Below, one piece after another: positions 7,306-16,593 of a stretch of DNA of 16,593 nucleotides. Source of the DNA: Isotricha intestinalis (taxonomy: Eukaryota; Ciliophora; Litostomatea; Vestibuliferida; Isotrichidae); the NCBI GenBank assembly GCA_023807065.1, contig JAJJLU010004216.1, forward strand, positions 1 to 16,593, given 5' to 3'. Each line of letters starts with the position of its first letter. Position 1 is the stretch's first letter. The notes below the pieces were generated by a model. The model made no database searches, was not told the DNA's origin, and saw only the letters and a list, made by a program, of their open reading frames with translations. The position numbers and the translations under genes are program-made.

Positions 7306-9561
7306 TTACCATGAAAAGGGGCATTTTTCTCTTATTAATTTAACTCCTCCATCTAAATGTCTATCATTTTTTCTTCTTTTAAACCCTTCTTTATTATCAC
7401 CTTTTTCCTTTTCTTTCTTTTCATCATCTTTTCTATTAGATTTACTATTATCTTTCCTATTATCAATATTCTTACTTTTATTATTATTATTATTATTATC
7501 ATCATTTTTTCCTTTATTATCTTTCCCTTTAATATTATTTATATCCTTATTATCTTTCTTATCACTATTTTCTTTAATATTACTATCTTTAGCATTCTCA
7601 TCTTTAATATTAATTCTTTTATTTTTATCATCTTTTTTATCTTTTTCTTTTTCATCATCAATTCTCTCAGGTTCACCTAACCATCTTTCTCTTTGAATCC
7701 ACATGTCTTTTGAAGATTCTAATTTAGGAATAATTGTACCTCCAATCCAAGTTAAAGTTTTTAAATCAATTTCAGGATAATTAAATATTTCAACTCTTTC
7801 AATTTCATTATCTAAATGAGATAATTTATTTATTAATCTATCTTCTAAAAAATCAATGAATCCTTTTATTTTTGTAGTACCTCCAACAAGCATAATTGAA
7901 TTAGCTAATTTTTTCCTTAATTCTTCACTTCCAACACTCATTAAACTTTTACATATTAAATCATCAATTCCTTCATTAATGTCAAATATTGCTTCATAAG
8001 TATTTTTTTTAATATTTTGTTCATCAATTAATTCATCATTCATTTCATCTGATTTTGAAGGAGAAGCACTTAAAGAATCTTCTGAATTATTATTTGAAGT
8101 ATAATTATTTTTCTTATTTGTACTTAATAATAGATTATTATCTGAGTTATTTTCTTCTTTCTTTTCTTCTGTATTTAATATTTTAATTAAATCATCTAAT
8201 GTATCTTCAGGATCTTTATATATTTCTCCTGTTATATCATTATCATAATTTATTTTTGGAATTTCTATTTTTTTAAAAGTTTTTATTATTTCTGGATAAA
8301 ATAAACATAATGGAGCAATATATGCTTCTTCATTTAAAGTAAATGATATTAATTTTGTCGAAGAACCTTTTTGATGAAACCATATTTTACAATTTTTAGG
8401 AGTTAATTGTGTTGTTCCTAATCCAGTATCTAATATAGGAGGAAATTCACATTCATTTTCTTTTAATTTTTCAAATATTCTAAAATGCTTTTTATTATTC
8501 ATATTAAACAATTCATATGGAAAGTTATTTTCATTATTTTTTCTTTTAGAATTCTGTTTTATTAATAAATATAAGAAATTAGTGATATCATTTCCACCAA
8601 AATTTTTTCTTATTATAGTTTCTTCTAAAATTACTCCTTCATCAATGCAACATATATTAATTTTATCACTTCCTATATCCACAATACAAGAACTTTGAAC
8701 TGCTAAACCAAAAGTACTCATTACTGATTCTAAATGAAGGAAAATATTTTTAAACCCAAAAAATTTAAGAAATATATTTACTAATATTTTAACTTGGACT
8801 TTAATAAAAATATCAGGGATAATTAAAACTATATTATATTGATTATAATTTTTATTTTCTATTTTTAATACTTGTTCAAAACAGAAATTTAATATTATTT
8901 CTAAATCATCAATAACTTCATGGCAAGGATAATTATTATTAAAATAACCGTATTGAATAGGATATCTAATAATATAATCATTTATATTATCTGGAATACA
9001 TAAAGCTTCTTTTCCAACTAAATATTTTGGATTATCATTCAATGAAGTCCATTTAAAATTATTATTTACTATATCTTCATTTAAATCTAATGACATTGCA
9101 TACATTTTCTTATATGAAGATGTTGAATTAGGATTTTGTTCATTTACTCTTTCAGGAATTTCATTTATTGAATTCTGTATTTTTATATTATTTGGATTAT
9201 TTGAACTGTTTAATAATGCTAATTTTTTTGCCATTTTATTCTTATTTTCCTTCTTCACTATTTCTTGTTCTATTTTTAGTAAACATGATAAAAATTCATC
9301 AGATATATCATTATTATTATTTGAACTTTCATTTTCTATTTCAATTTCCATTTCTTCTTTTTTTTCATTTTCAATATTTTTTGGATTTGAAATTTTATAT
9401 GCAATTACATTTGGAATTACAAAAGGAGCATATTGAGATGCTAAACCAAATTTAATACTTTCTGATCCTATTTGAACTACTATACAATCATTTCCTTTTG
9501 TGTCATTTTGGTTTATAAAAGGGTTTGTGGTAAATTGATCTATTTGAATTTTACTTATCAT
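7306..9561 (-). CDS. ARP8: Actin-related protein 8 (INO80 complex subunit)
   Basis: Single exon, 751 residues, stop TAA. Arp8 is a nuclear actin-fold subunit of the INO80 chromatin remodeller and helps it bind nucleosomes and linker DNA. Segments matching the family: CIVVQIGSESIKFGLASQYA (26-45), KYLVGKEALCI (179-189), RYPIQYGYFN (199-208), VLIIPDIF-KVQVKILVNIF (245-264), HLESVMSTFGLAVQSSCIVD (276-295), FGGNDITNFLYLL (321-333), SIMLVGGTTKIKGF (555-568) and LTWIGGTIIPKL (603-614). Two low-complexity inserts stand out: about 463-515, and a Lys/Asp/Asn-rich block at 629-738. The last residues, GVKLIREKCPFSW, resemble the extreme C-terminus of animal Arp8, so the second block lies inside the terminal segment rather than forming a tail. 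It shares the long 9562-10203 gap with the kinase gene. Confidence 0.88.
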   Translation of the reverse strand: MISKIQIDQFTTNPFINQNDTKGNDCIVVQIGSESIKFGLASQYAPFVIPNVIAYKISNPKNIENEKKEEMEIEIENESSNNNNDISDEFLSCLLKIEQEIVKKENKNKMAKKLALLNSSNNPNNIKIQNSINEIPERVNEQNPNSTSSYKKMYAMSLDLNEDIVNNNFKWTSLNDNPKYLVGKEALCIPDNINDYIIRYPIQYGYFNNNYPCHEVIDDLEIILNFCFEQVLKIENKNYNQYNIVLIIPDIFIKVQVKILVNIFLKFFGFKNIFLHLESVMSTFGLAVQSSCIVDIGSDKINICCIDEGVILEETIIRKNFGGNDITNFLYLLIKQNSKRKNNENNFPYELFNMNNKKHFRIFEKLKENECEFPPILDTGLGTTQLTPKNCKIWFHQKGSSTKLISFTLNEEAYIAPLCLFYPEIIKTFKKIEIPKINYDNDITGEIYKDPEDTLDDLIKILNTEEKKEENNSDNNLLLSTNKKNNYTSNNNSEDSLSASPSKSDEMNDELIDEQNIKKNTYEAIFDINEGIDDLICKSLMSVGSEELRKKLANSIMLVGGTTKIKGFIDFLEDRLINKLSHLDNEIERVEIFNYPEIDLKTLTWIGGTIIPKLESSKDMWIQRERWLGEPERIDDEKEKDKKDDKNKRINIKDENAKDSNIKENSDKKDNKDINNIKGKDNKGKNDDNNNNNNKSKNIDNRKDNSKSNRKDDEKKEKEKGDNKEGFKRRKNDRHLDGGVKLIREKCPFSW
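7478..7499. repeat. (TTA)n microsatellite inside Arp8
   Basis: About seven tandem TTA units on the plus strand, read as a run of six Asn codons on the minus strand within the Arp8 low-complexity block. Such triplet runs change length easily without shifting the frame. Confidence 0.6.
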
Positions 9562-10203
9562 CTAATAAAAAATTATTATTAAAATTAAAGATTAATTTAA
9601 ATCACCATATTAATTTTTAAAAAATTGTAATTTTTAAATTTTAATTATATATATATTAAATTTTAGTCATAAATTTATTTTTAATTTACATAAATTTTGG
9701 CTTTTCATTCTTTTTAAAAATTATCAGTTTCACTAATTTTATTTTATCTGTTAATTCTTTTTATCATTTCATCTAAAAATTAACCTTTTTTTATTTTTAA
9801 ATTAATTAACTTATTTTCTTTTATTGATTCAAAACTAAAGAATTGAAAAGCGATTGAATTTACAATATATTCTACTTTTATTATTTCTCTTGTTAAATTA
9901 AATAATTATTTTTTTTTGATTCTGTTTCTTTTAGTTAACATCGGATCTACTTAAGAAAGTATTTTTTCATTTTCTATAATAATAATTTAATTAATATATA
10001 TATTATGTATATTTTCATTTATTTATAAAGTTTTTACACTTTTATATTTATTTTTAAAAAGTTTTAGATTATTATTTCTGTATTTAATAATAAAAATAAT
10101 TTGATTTATAAATGATATTACAATAAATAAAATATTTAATTAAAATTAGAATTAAAATAATTATATTTCTAATCAAGAGAAAATAAAAAAAAAAACTTAA
10201 AAA
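9562..10203. promoter_or_regulatory. Divergent intergenic region, the longest gap in the window
   Basis: 642 nt between the starts of the Arp8 gene (minus) and the kinase gene (plus); both promoters must lie here. Most of it is stop-rich A+T sequence. A slightly less A+T-rich core lies at about 9825-9955, and 9783-9905 on the minus strand is open for 41 codons, without an ATG. I see no tRNA, snRNA or other RNA gene structure. The A-run just before the kinase ATG resembles the leaders of the other genes. Confidence 0.4.
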
Positions 10204-11977
10204 ATGGGACAAGAAGAATCAAATACAATTCAAAATCAAAAATCATATTTAAGAAAAGGTAATAAAATTTAAATAAATGAAAATAATAATAGTAACAAAG
10301 AATTCTTTTGAATTTCAATATATAATTGGAAAAGGAGGTTTTGGAAAAGTATGGCAAGTAACATTGAAAAAAACTCAGAAATTATATGCAATAAAAGAAA
10401 TGTCAAAAGTAAAAATAATAGATAGAAAAAGTGAAAAAAGTATTAAAACAGAAAGAGAATTTTTATCAATATTACATCATCCATTTATAGTAAATATGAA
10501 TTTTGCATTTCAAGATTATGAAAATTTATATTTAGTTATGGATTTATTAACGGGAGGAGATTTAAGATATCATATAAGTAAAAGAAAAAGATTTTCAGAA
10601 TCTCAAACGAAATTTTTTATAGGAAATTTATTATTAGGATTAGATTACATACATAAAAAAAATATAATTCATAGAGATATAAAACCAGAAAATTTAGTAT
10701 TAGATTCAAATGGTTATTTAAGAATAACAGATTTTGGAGTAGCTAAAAGAAATAAGAAAGATAATTCAAGAGAAACATCAGGAACTCCTGGTTATATGGC
10801 GCCTGAAGTTTTAATGGCACAAAATCATTCTTTCACAGTTGATTTTTTTGCTATTGGAGTCATGTGTTATGAATTTATGATTGGTAAAAGACCTTATATA
10901 GGAAAAAATAGAAGAGAAATTAAAAATTTAGTTCTTAGATTTCAAGCAAGAATCACTAAAGAAAATTTACTTTGTGATTGGAGTGAAGATTCTATGGATT
11001 TTATTAATGCTTGTTTAATTAGAAAAGATAAATATAGATTGGGTTTTAATAATGGATGCAAAGATTTAATAGAACATTCTTGGTTTAATAATTTCGATTG
11101 GAATGGAGTTTTAGATAAAAAAATTTCTGCTCCTTATATTCCTTTAAATGAAGGAAATTATGATAAAAAATATTGTGAAGCTGTTGAAAAAATTGGAGAA
11201 GATACAAAAGAAAGATATCATAAATATATGGAAAGAGATGATTATTTAACTTTATTTAGTAATTATACTTTTTTAGGAGATGATATTAATTTATTTAAAA
11301 GTTTAAATAATGAAAGTTTTACTAGTACAAAACAAACAAAAGGAACTTTAAGTAAAACAACTTTAAGTGGAAACAATAGTAATAAAGAAGAAAAGAAATT
11401 TAATAAAATTGTATATAATAAGAAAAATGTTCATTATAAACTTCAATTTAATAATAATATTCATGGAAATAATTCATTTAGTCAAGAAAAAGATAAAGAA
11501 AGTAATATTTTCAATACTGCAAAAAGTAATATATATAATAAAATGAATGATAAACACACAATTAAAAATAGAAGTATTGAACACAATAATATAAAAAATA
11601 ATTCTACAAGAATTATTCAATTTAATGGATATGATATAATAAATCCTAAAAATGAGAATAATAAAAATGATTCTCATGAAGTTAAATTACCTATTATTCA
11701 TAAAAATAATTCCATGAAAATTTTCCCTCTTGTGAGATATAATCCTAAATTAAATATAAATTATATAAAAAATAGAATTTTTGCTCAAAGGAAAATAAAT
11801 ATAACTAGAAATAATAATCTTTTTAATCCCTCTTCTTTTATTCAAAAAAATAACAATAATAATTTAAAAAAAAGCGGAAGTACTGGTCAATTATTAAGTC
11901 CATTTAATAATTCAATTGTTTATAAAAATATGAGTAATAGTCTAAATAAAAATCACAAAAATGAAAATTTGGAATGA
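10204..11977 (+). CDS. YANK/STK32-like AGC-family protein kinase, two exons
   Basis: Exons are 10204-10258 and 10293-11977, giving 579 residues, stop TGA. Exon 1 encodes MGQEESNTIQNQKSYLRK, with Gly2 and Ser6 in place for N-myristoylation. The Ser/Thr kinase domain (about 24-285) is complete: glycine loop GKGGFGKV (31-38), Lys53 in YAIK, helix-C Glu72, HRD 145-147, DFG 165-167, activation segment SGTPGYMAPEV, and the F-helix Asp202. The segment IVNMNFAFQDYENLYLVMDL followed by LTGGDLRYHI is very close to animal STK32 (YANK) kinases, which also start with a myristoylated MG. A post-domain segment near 280-350 (FDWNGVLDKKISAPYIP, then LFSNYTFLG) resembles an AGC tail. Residues beyond about 350 are Asn/Lys/Ser-rich linker. 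A membrane-anchored signalling kinase is likely; substrates are unknown. Confidence 0.87.
10259..10292 (+). other. 34-nt spliceosomal intron
   Basis: It begins GTAATA and ends ATAATAG. Phase 1: the last exon-1 base G joins TA to give GTA (Val19), continuing straight into the kinase frame. Retention gives an in-frame TAA five codons in. Starting instead at the ATG inside the intron (10277) would lose the myristoylation signal and give an odd N-terminus. Confidence 0.78.
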
Positions 11978-12194
11978 ATTTCTTAAAGTGATTCATTAAA
12001 AATTTCTTTGCCAAAATAAAATATAAATGTATATATTTTTTGATAGTATTAGTATTCAATAAGTATGTTTTTTACTCATTTTATTTTATATTTAAATAAA
12101 TTGATTTAAAATTTTAAAAAAAAAAAATATAAAATAAAAAATATTTAATATTAAAAGAACAATTAATATATAATTAAAAATATCTTAAAAAAAT
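11978..12194. other. Convergent 3' intergenic region
   Basis: 217 nt between the stops of the kinase gene (plus) and the SF3B1 gene (minus). It contains both 3' UTRs and an A-run near 12117-12127. No gene is visible. Confidence 0.45.
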
Positions 12195-15100
12195 TCAAAT
12201 AAACAAATTTAATTCTTCAAAAGCATATTTATTAAATTTTTCATCATTAGAATTAATTTCTTTCCCTGAAATAAAATCTTCATCAACTTTTCTTTCTAAA
12301 TTTTCATCAGGTAAAGTAGGATAACAAGAGCATAGATCATCTTGAGCTCCTACATAAAATAAGTTAAAAATTCTCCAATATACATCCCTAACTCTTCTAG
12401 CAGGATGAAACAATCCTTGAAGAACATAACTCATCAATCTATTAACACCTAATCCACATCTAAGACCTTCAATAGCATCAGTGAAAGCCATCATAACATG
12501 AGGACTAGTCTCGAAAATATTAGGCCAAACATAATTTAATAAATCAATTAGAGCATCTTCACAATTTAATCCCATGACATTAATAGCAAGATGTTTAATT
12601 GCACTTGCTGCTATTTGTCTATGAACTAATTCTCTTTCTGTAAGCGCATCTTGTAATAAAGGAACAACAGAATAAATATAATCACGTGCCATTTCTCCGA
12701 TATATTCAAATAGGAATGCAAATGATTTTAAAACTCCATTTTGAGTATTTAATTCTCTTACTCTGTATTCATTCATTAATGCAGGAATTACTGTAAATGG
12801 ACCACATGTTTCACTTACTATTGCAATTGCCACTGTTGTACATACTCTAATTTGACGTTCTTGTACTTTTAAATTATTTAATAATGTCATTAATACTTCT
12901 TGAGGTCCTATTGCTTTGGCAATGTAACCAAATGTATTTACTGTAGCTCTACGAATATTTTTTCTATGAGCTTTTAAAAATTCCAGTAAATCAAAACATA
13001 TTCTCATCCATTCTTTTGATGTTACATATGATGCTCCTTTATCTGCTATTAATCCTATTAATTTTATTACATTTTCTTCTACTTTGTCATTTCTATTTTT
13101 TAATATTGGAGTCAAACGAGGAAGAAGATCTTTTATTGGAGGAGTCATATTATGCATTCCTATTACTAAAACTATTTCACGTAATGCTGCTAATATACTT
13201 CCTAATACTTCAGGATATTCTTCTCCTAAATTTTCATTTAATATTAATGCTAATTTTGACATTTCATTTTCTTCTCCTGTTATTTTTAAAGAATTTGCTA
13301 ATTTTACTATTAAATCTGCACTTTGTTGACGAATTTTCATATTTTTATTATTAAATCTCCATTGAATTGTAGAACAAATATTTGTAATATATGGTTTTAT
13401 TCTAAATCCTAAACTATTAACTACTGTACCAAAACATGTTAAAAATATATTATTAGCGGAATTATAATTTGATGATGGTGTTAAATCTGATGTTTGTTGA
13501 GTAAAACAAAAAATTAATCCATCAATTAATAATTGTTCTAATCTTTTATCAATATCACTAACTCCTAGTAATTGAATTATATTATTAATTGCTTCTAATG
13601 TCATTTTTCTTAAAACTTCATTTTCATCTTTTAAATTAGTAATAATTTTACTTAAAACTTCAGCACCTTGAATTTTCTTAGCAATTTCTAAAGTAGCTTC
13701 AATAACAACTTTATAATTTTTTCTATCTAATGCTAATCTCCTATTCCAAAAACAATTAAAGAATTCATCAAAGACATTTTCTCTAACATATTTAGCTTCA
13801 ACTCCTTCTGAACTTAAGCATTGGATAAGAACTTTTAAAATGATTTTTTTCATATAATCATCAGGATTATTAAAATCTCTTTTTAAAATAGGAATAACTA
13901 ACTTAGAAACTTTAGCAGCAATATCACCATTCATTAAAGGTATAATAGCACCAACAGCTTTAAAATAAGCAGCTAAGATTTTTCCTTTATATTGTTTAAT
14001 TCCATCAAGAAGAGGTCTAATAACATTTTTAAAAGCATCAATTCCATAAGGATAACTTGCTTCAGCAAGTGCACTGATAGCAAGAGCAGTAAAAGTTCTA
14101 ATTTTTTGTTGTTCATCCTTTAATCCATTTCCAATAATATTAACTAAACTAGTTAAATGAGGTAGAACAGCACATCCCATTAAAATAGCAATTTGTTGAA
14201 TTATTTTAATTCCAGTATCTCTAGCTAACCAACTTTTCTTTGTTTCACAAATTGCTTTTAAAAAAGGTAAAATAGCATTTAAACCAAGAGAAGAAGCAAC
14301 AACAGCAAAAGCTTTTGAAGTGACTAATCTAATATTTTCATCTGGAGAATCAATATCAGGTCTCATAACAGAAATCATTGTTGCTAAACCAGCACTTTTA
14401 GTTAAATTAGATATAATCTCTCTTCCTTCAATTCTAGCATATGAATTTTCATCTGTTAACATTGGCATTACTGTAATTAATATTTTATGTGCATAAGGAG
14501 CTACTTGAGTGTCTAATTTAAATAATATTCTATCAATTACTTTTACCAATAAATGACGTTCTTGATCTTCTAAAGAAGGAGACATCATTAATGGTATTAT
14601 TTGATTAAATAAAGGTCCTGCTCCAAATTCTCTTGATTTTTCTGTTATTTGACGTAATGCACTTTTACGAATTGGAGGAGAACCATTTTTTATTTTTAAT
14701 AATAATGTTAATATATTTCTTTCTTTCTTCTCATCTGATGATAATGTTGATTCATCTACTTCGTTTAATATACTTCCAAATATTTTCATATCTTCTTCTT
14801 TTAAACCTGAATAATCTTTTTTATCTATTTTCTCATTTTCTGGAATTTGATAAAAATTTTCTTTGTTTGAATTATTATTATTTGATTTTTTTAATTCAGA
14901 TATATTATTTAATAATTCTTGAAATTTTTGTGGTATTGGAACTATTTCATAACCGTCTTTTTGAGATGGTAAAACTTTATTTATTTCTTCTTCTGTTAAA
15001 GGAGCATTTCTTTCTAAAATTTCTTTATCAATTTTCATTGATTCTAAATTATCTAAAGTTGATTTTATTTCTGAAAAATTATTCATTGGTTTATTATAAT

Positions 15101-15677
15101 TTTCATTTAAAGGAGTTTTCATATTTATTATATTTTTAATATTTGGAGTTGGAGTTGATAATAAAAAATTTTCTTTTGACATTAAAGGTGTTTCATCTAA
15201 ATTATTTTTATTTTGAATTTGTTCTGGTGTTGGAGTCACATCTAAATAATTTTTTGAATTAGAATTTAATATTGGTGTTTCATCTAAATCCCAACGAGAC
15301 ATTCTTTTATTTTTTTTATTTTCTTCTTCTTCTAATTTATCCCATTCACTTTTTTTATTATTTTTCATTTCTTTTTTTTGTTTTTGTAATAATTCCATTT
15401 TTTCAATTTCTCTTTGTTGTTCAAGCATTATATCTTTATATGTTCTTTCTGAATTTGAATTATTTTTTGGATTCAAAGAATCTTTTCTTTCTGGAGATGG
15501 TTCTCTAAATCTTTTATTTTGTAATATTTTTTCTCTTGATGATATTGGCTGACGGAATTGATTTAATTGAGAATTTTCATCTTTTGTTTCTTCTAAATTT
15601 ATTTCATTATATACTTCTTTTGGAGCTGTATATGTCTTATGTGGAATTGGATTTTTGAAATTTTGATTTTCTGACAT
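12195..15677 (-). CDS. SF3B1: Splicing factor 3B subunit 1 (U2 snRNP)
   Basis: Single exon, 1160 residues, stop TGA; animal SF3B1 has about 1300. It is the HEAT-repeat scaffold of SF3b that clamps the U2-branch-site helix in the spliceosome. The N-terminal part is shortened. YKDIMLEQQ (80-88) matches the family's ARTYMDVMREQ region. One clear U2AF-ligand motif, SRWDLDETP (127-135), and a weaker SEWDK (110-114) remain of the several present in animals, with a handful of TP sites. [15 protein letters not shown] (224-238) is the p14-contact region. From about residue 294 the HEAT domain is strongly conserved, for example [20 protein letters not shown] (341-360), [17 protein letters not shown] (846-862) and [15 protein letters not shown] (911-925). 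Residues aligned with human R625, K666 and K700 are Arg450, Lys491 and Lys525. There is a ten-residue insertion near 730-746 and a slightly longer C-terminus. Confidence 0.95.
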   Translation of the reverse strand: MSENQNFKNPIPHKTYTAPKEVYNEINLEETKDENSQLNQFRQPISSREKILQNKRFREPSPERKDSLNPKNNSNSERTYKDIMLEQQREIEKMELLQKQKKEMKNNKKSEWDKLEEEENKKNKRMSRWDLDETPILNSNSKNYLDVTPTPEQIQNKNNLDETPLMSKENFLLSTPTPNIKNIINMKTPLNENYNKPMNNFSEIKSTLDNLESMKIDKEILERNAPLTEEEINKVLPSQKDGYEIVPIPQKFQELLNNISELKKSNNNNSNKENFYQIPENEKIDKKDYSGLKEEDMKIFGSILNEVDESTLSSDEKKERNILTLLLKIKNGSPPIRKSALRQITEKSREFGAGPLFNQIIPLMMSPSLEDQERHLLVKVIDRILFKLDTQVAPYAHKILITVMPMLTDENSYARIEGREIISNLTKSAGLATMISVMRPDIDSPDENIRLVTSKAFAVVASSLGLNAILPFLKAICETKKSWLARDTGIKIIQQIAILMGCAVLPHLTSLVNIIGNGLKDEQQKIRTFTALAISALAEASYPYGIDAFKNVIRPLLDGIKQYKGKILAAYFKAVGAIIPLMNGDIAAKVSKLVIPILKRDFNNPDDYMKKIILKVLIQCLSSEGVEAKYVRENVFDEFFNCFWNRRLALDRKNYKVVIEATLEIAKKIQGAEVLSKIITNLKDENEVLRKMTLEAINNIIQLLGVSDIDKRLEQLLIDGLIFCFTQQTSDLTPSSNYNSANNIFLTCFGTVVNSLGFRIKPYITNICSTIQWRFNNKNMKIRQQSADLIVKLANSLKITGEENEMSKLALILNENLGEEYPEVLGSILAALREIVLVIGMHNMTPPIKDLLPRLTPILKNRNDKVEENVIKLIGLIADKGASYVTSKEWMRICFDLLEFLKAHRKNIRRATVNTFGYIAKAIGPQEVLMTLLNNLKVQERQIRVCTTVAIAIVSETCGPFTVIPALMNEYRVRELNTQNGVLKSFAFLFEYIGEMARDYIYSVVPLLQDALTERELVHRQIAASAIKHLAINVMGLNCEDALIDLLNYVWPNIFETSPHVMMAFTDAIEGLRCGLGVNRLMSYVLQGLFHPARRVRDVYWRIFNLFYVGAQDDLCSCYPTLPDENLERKVDEDFISGKEINSNDEKFNKYAFEELNLFI

Positions 15678-15808
15678 TTATATTTTTTTATCTTATTTTT
15701 AATTACTAATATTTTAAGTATTTTTTTTTTTTTATAAATATTTTTAAAATATATTTAATTATTAATAAACTTAAAATTTTTTAATAAATAAATATATTTA
15801 ATTTTCAT
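15678..15808. promoter_or_regulatory. Divergent intergenic region
   Basis: 131 nt separate the starts of SF3B1 (minus) and the ankyrin-repeat gene (plus), so both promoters share it. It includes a T-run at about 15721-15733 and is otherwise nearly pure A+T. No specific motif can be assigned. Confidence 0.4.
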
Positions 15809-16593
15809 ATGATAGAAAAAGATAATCCGATAAATAAAATAGAAAATTTATCAATAAATAAAGAAAAATCTCTTGAAATAAAAGCAAACAGAAAAATAAT
15901 GAATTCGCTTTTAAAAAATTTATCTTCAATGCGTGGTTCAACATATGAAGAACTAATAAAATATGTAAGTGATTATTTAACAAATAATTCAAATGACATA
16001 TGTGAAATATATGATGAAGAAAGAAATACTTTAGCACATTTTTTAACTTTAGATGAAAAAGATGAACAATTAAAAATTATATGTGATTCATATTATTTAT
16101 TATTAGATGATAAAGATATTTTTTTTCATTGGTTTATGTTAGAAAATAAAGAAGATTTAACAATTTTAGATATAGCTTGTCAAAAAGGAAATAAAACAAT
16201 AATAAAATATCTTTTTTCAATTTTATCAAAAACAGATGAATCAAAATTACGTTTAACAGAAAAGAGAAATTCAATATTTCATAACAGTGCAAAGAAAAAT
16301 CAATGTTATCCAATAATATTTTTTTATGAAAAATTACAAAAATTTTTTCCTCAAATAAAAATAATAGATATAAGTAATAAATTTAATATAACTCCACTTC
16401 ATTATGCATGTTATTATAAATCAAAAAATGCAATAGATTTATTATTAGATCTTGGAGCGGATATAAATGCAAAAGATATTGATGGAAAAACTATTTTATC
16501 ATATGCTGTTACTTCTGGTTCAGAAAGAATTATAAAAAAATTATTAATGAGAGGAGCTGATAAAGAAATTAAAGATGAAAATGGAAAAAAATG
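15809..16593 (+). CDS. Ankyrin-repeat protein, 5' part only
   Basis: The frame opens at the ATG at 15809 and stays open for 261 codons to the right edge, so the 3' end is missing. Residues 1-110 form a helical N-terminal region without a recognised motif. Ankyrin repeats follow: a divergent one from about 116 (DLTILDIACQKGNKTIIKYL), another with NSIFHNSAKKNQCYPIIFFY (154-173), and two canonical ones, ITPLHYACYYKSKNAIDLLL (194-213) with DLGADINAKD, then GKTILSYAVTSGSERIIKKL (226-245) with MRGADKEIKD. Ankyrin stacks bind other proteins; the effector domain would lie beyond the edge. An ankyrin-type DHHC palmitoyltransferase is one possibility but nothing in the window shows it. A plain ORF search can miss this gene because no stop is present in the window. 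Confidence 0.8.
   Translation, partial: MIEKDNPINKIENLSINKEKSLEIKANRKIMNSLLKNLSSMRGSTYEELIKYVSDYLTNNSNDICEIYDEERNTLAHFLTLDEKDEQLKIICDSYYLLLDDKDIFFHWFMLENKEDLTILDIACQKGNKTIIKYLFSILSKTDESKLRLTEKRNSIFHNSAKKNQCYPIIFFYEKLQKFFPQIKIIDISNKFNITPLHYACYYKSKNAIDLLLDLGADINAKDIDGKTILSYAVTSGSERIIKKLLMRGADKEIKDENGKK

Noticed and set aside
7348..7677. Arp8 low-complexity block as a retained intron
   Set aside because: It is 330 nt, ten times longer than any intron seen here, and contains no stop in frame; it looks like coding low complexity.
7289..7696. Plus-strand 135- and 107-codon open frames rich in Leu/Ser or Ile/Phe
   Set aside because: They are the reverse of the Lys/Asp/Asn-rich, stop-free block of Arp8; the composition is that of a mirrored low-complexity coding region and no domain is present.
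10277..10292. ATG at 10277 as the kinase start
   Set aside because: It lies inside a GT-AG intron; the upstream exon joins in frame and supplies a family-typical MG N-terminus.
13016..15508. Several plus-strand open frames of 78-168 codons
   Set aside because: They lie opposite the conserved SF3B1 frame and have the Leu/Phe-rich composition of antisense shadows.
15798..16037. Minus-strand 79-codon frame
   Set aside because: It is antisense to the ankyrin-repeat gene, whose frame is open to the edge and carries recognisable repeats.
1..16593. Telomere repeats, CRISPR arrays, tRNA/rRNA genes, transposons
   Set aside because: No G4T2-type or other tandem telomeric repeat at either end, no repeat-spacer pattern, no GC-rich cloverleaf, and no transposase or integrase motif was found on either strand.

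Overview
The window is a gene-dense piece of a very A+T-rich eukaryotic nuclear genome. It holds nine protein genes in 16.6 kb: eight complete and one cut by the right edge. Terminators TAA, TAG and TGA all close conserved reading frames, and Trp is TGG, so the genetic code is standard. Four introns can be placed by frame logic. They are only 23, 24, 28 and 34 nt long, begin GTA and end TAG. Short intergenic gaps, Asn/Lys-rich linkers, ultra-short introns and single-exon housekeeping genes together fit best with a ciliate macronuclear genome that keeps the standard code, such as a litostome (rumen-type) ciliate. That assignment is inference; another compact, A+T-rich protist is possible. No telomere repeat is seen at either end.

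Layout, left to right: an apparently gene-free 5' stretch (1-504); a 67-aa single-pass membrane protein (minus, one intron); a 388-aa coiled-coil protein (plus, two introns); a 548-aa coiled-coil protein of unknown role (minus); a 123-aa secreted cysteine-rich protein (plus); an 808-aa otubain-fold protein with C-terminal zinc clusters whose catalytic Cys and His are both replaced (minus); actin-related protein 8 of the INO80 remodeller (minus); a YANK/STK32-like AGC-family kinase whose first exon supplies an N-myristoylation signal (plus); the U2 snRNP splicing factor SF3B1 (minus); and the 5' part of an ankyrin-repeat protein (plus, runs off the edge).

Genes mostly alternate in orientation. 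This gives short divergent gaps (likely shared promoter regions) and short convergent gaps (overlapping 3' ends). Nothing suggests a pathway cluster: chromatin remodelling, splicing, ubiquitin biology and signalling genes simply lie side by side. The points most worth following are the doubly inactivated otubain with its zinc module, the tiny introns that each bring a stop codon if retained, the low-complexity block that splits the extreme C-terminus of Arp8, and two small proteins (67 and 123 aa) with no family I recognise.
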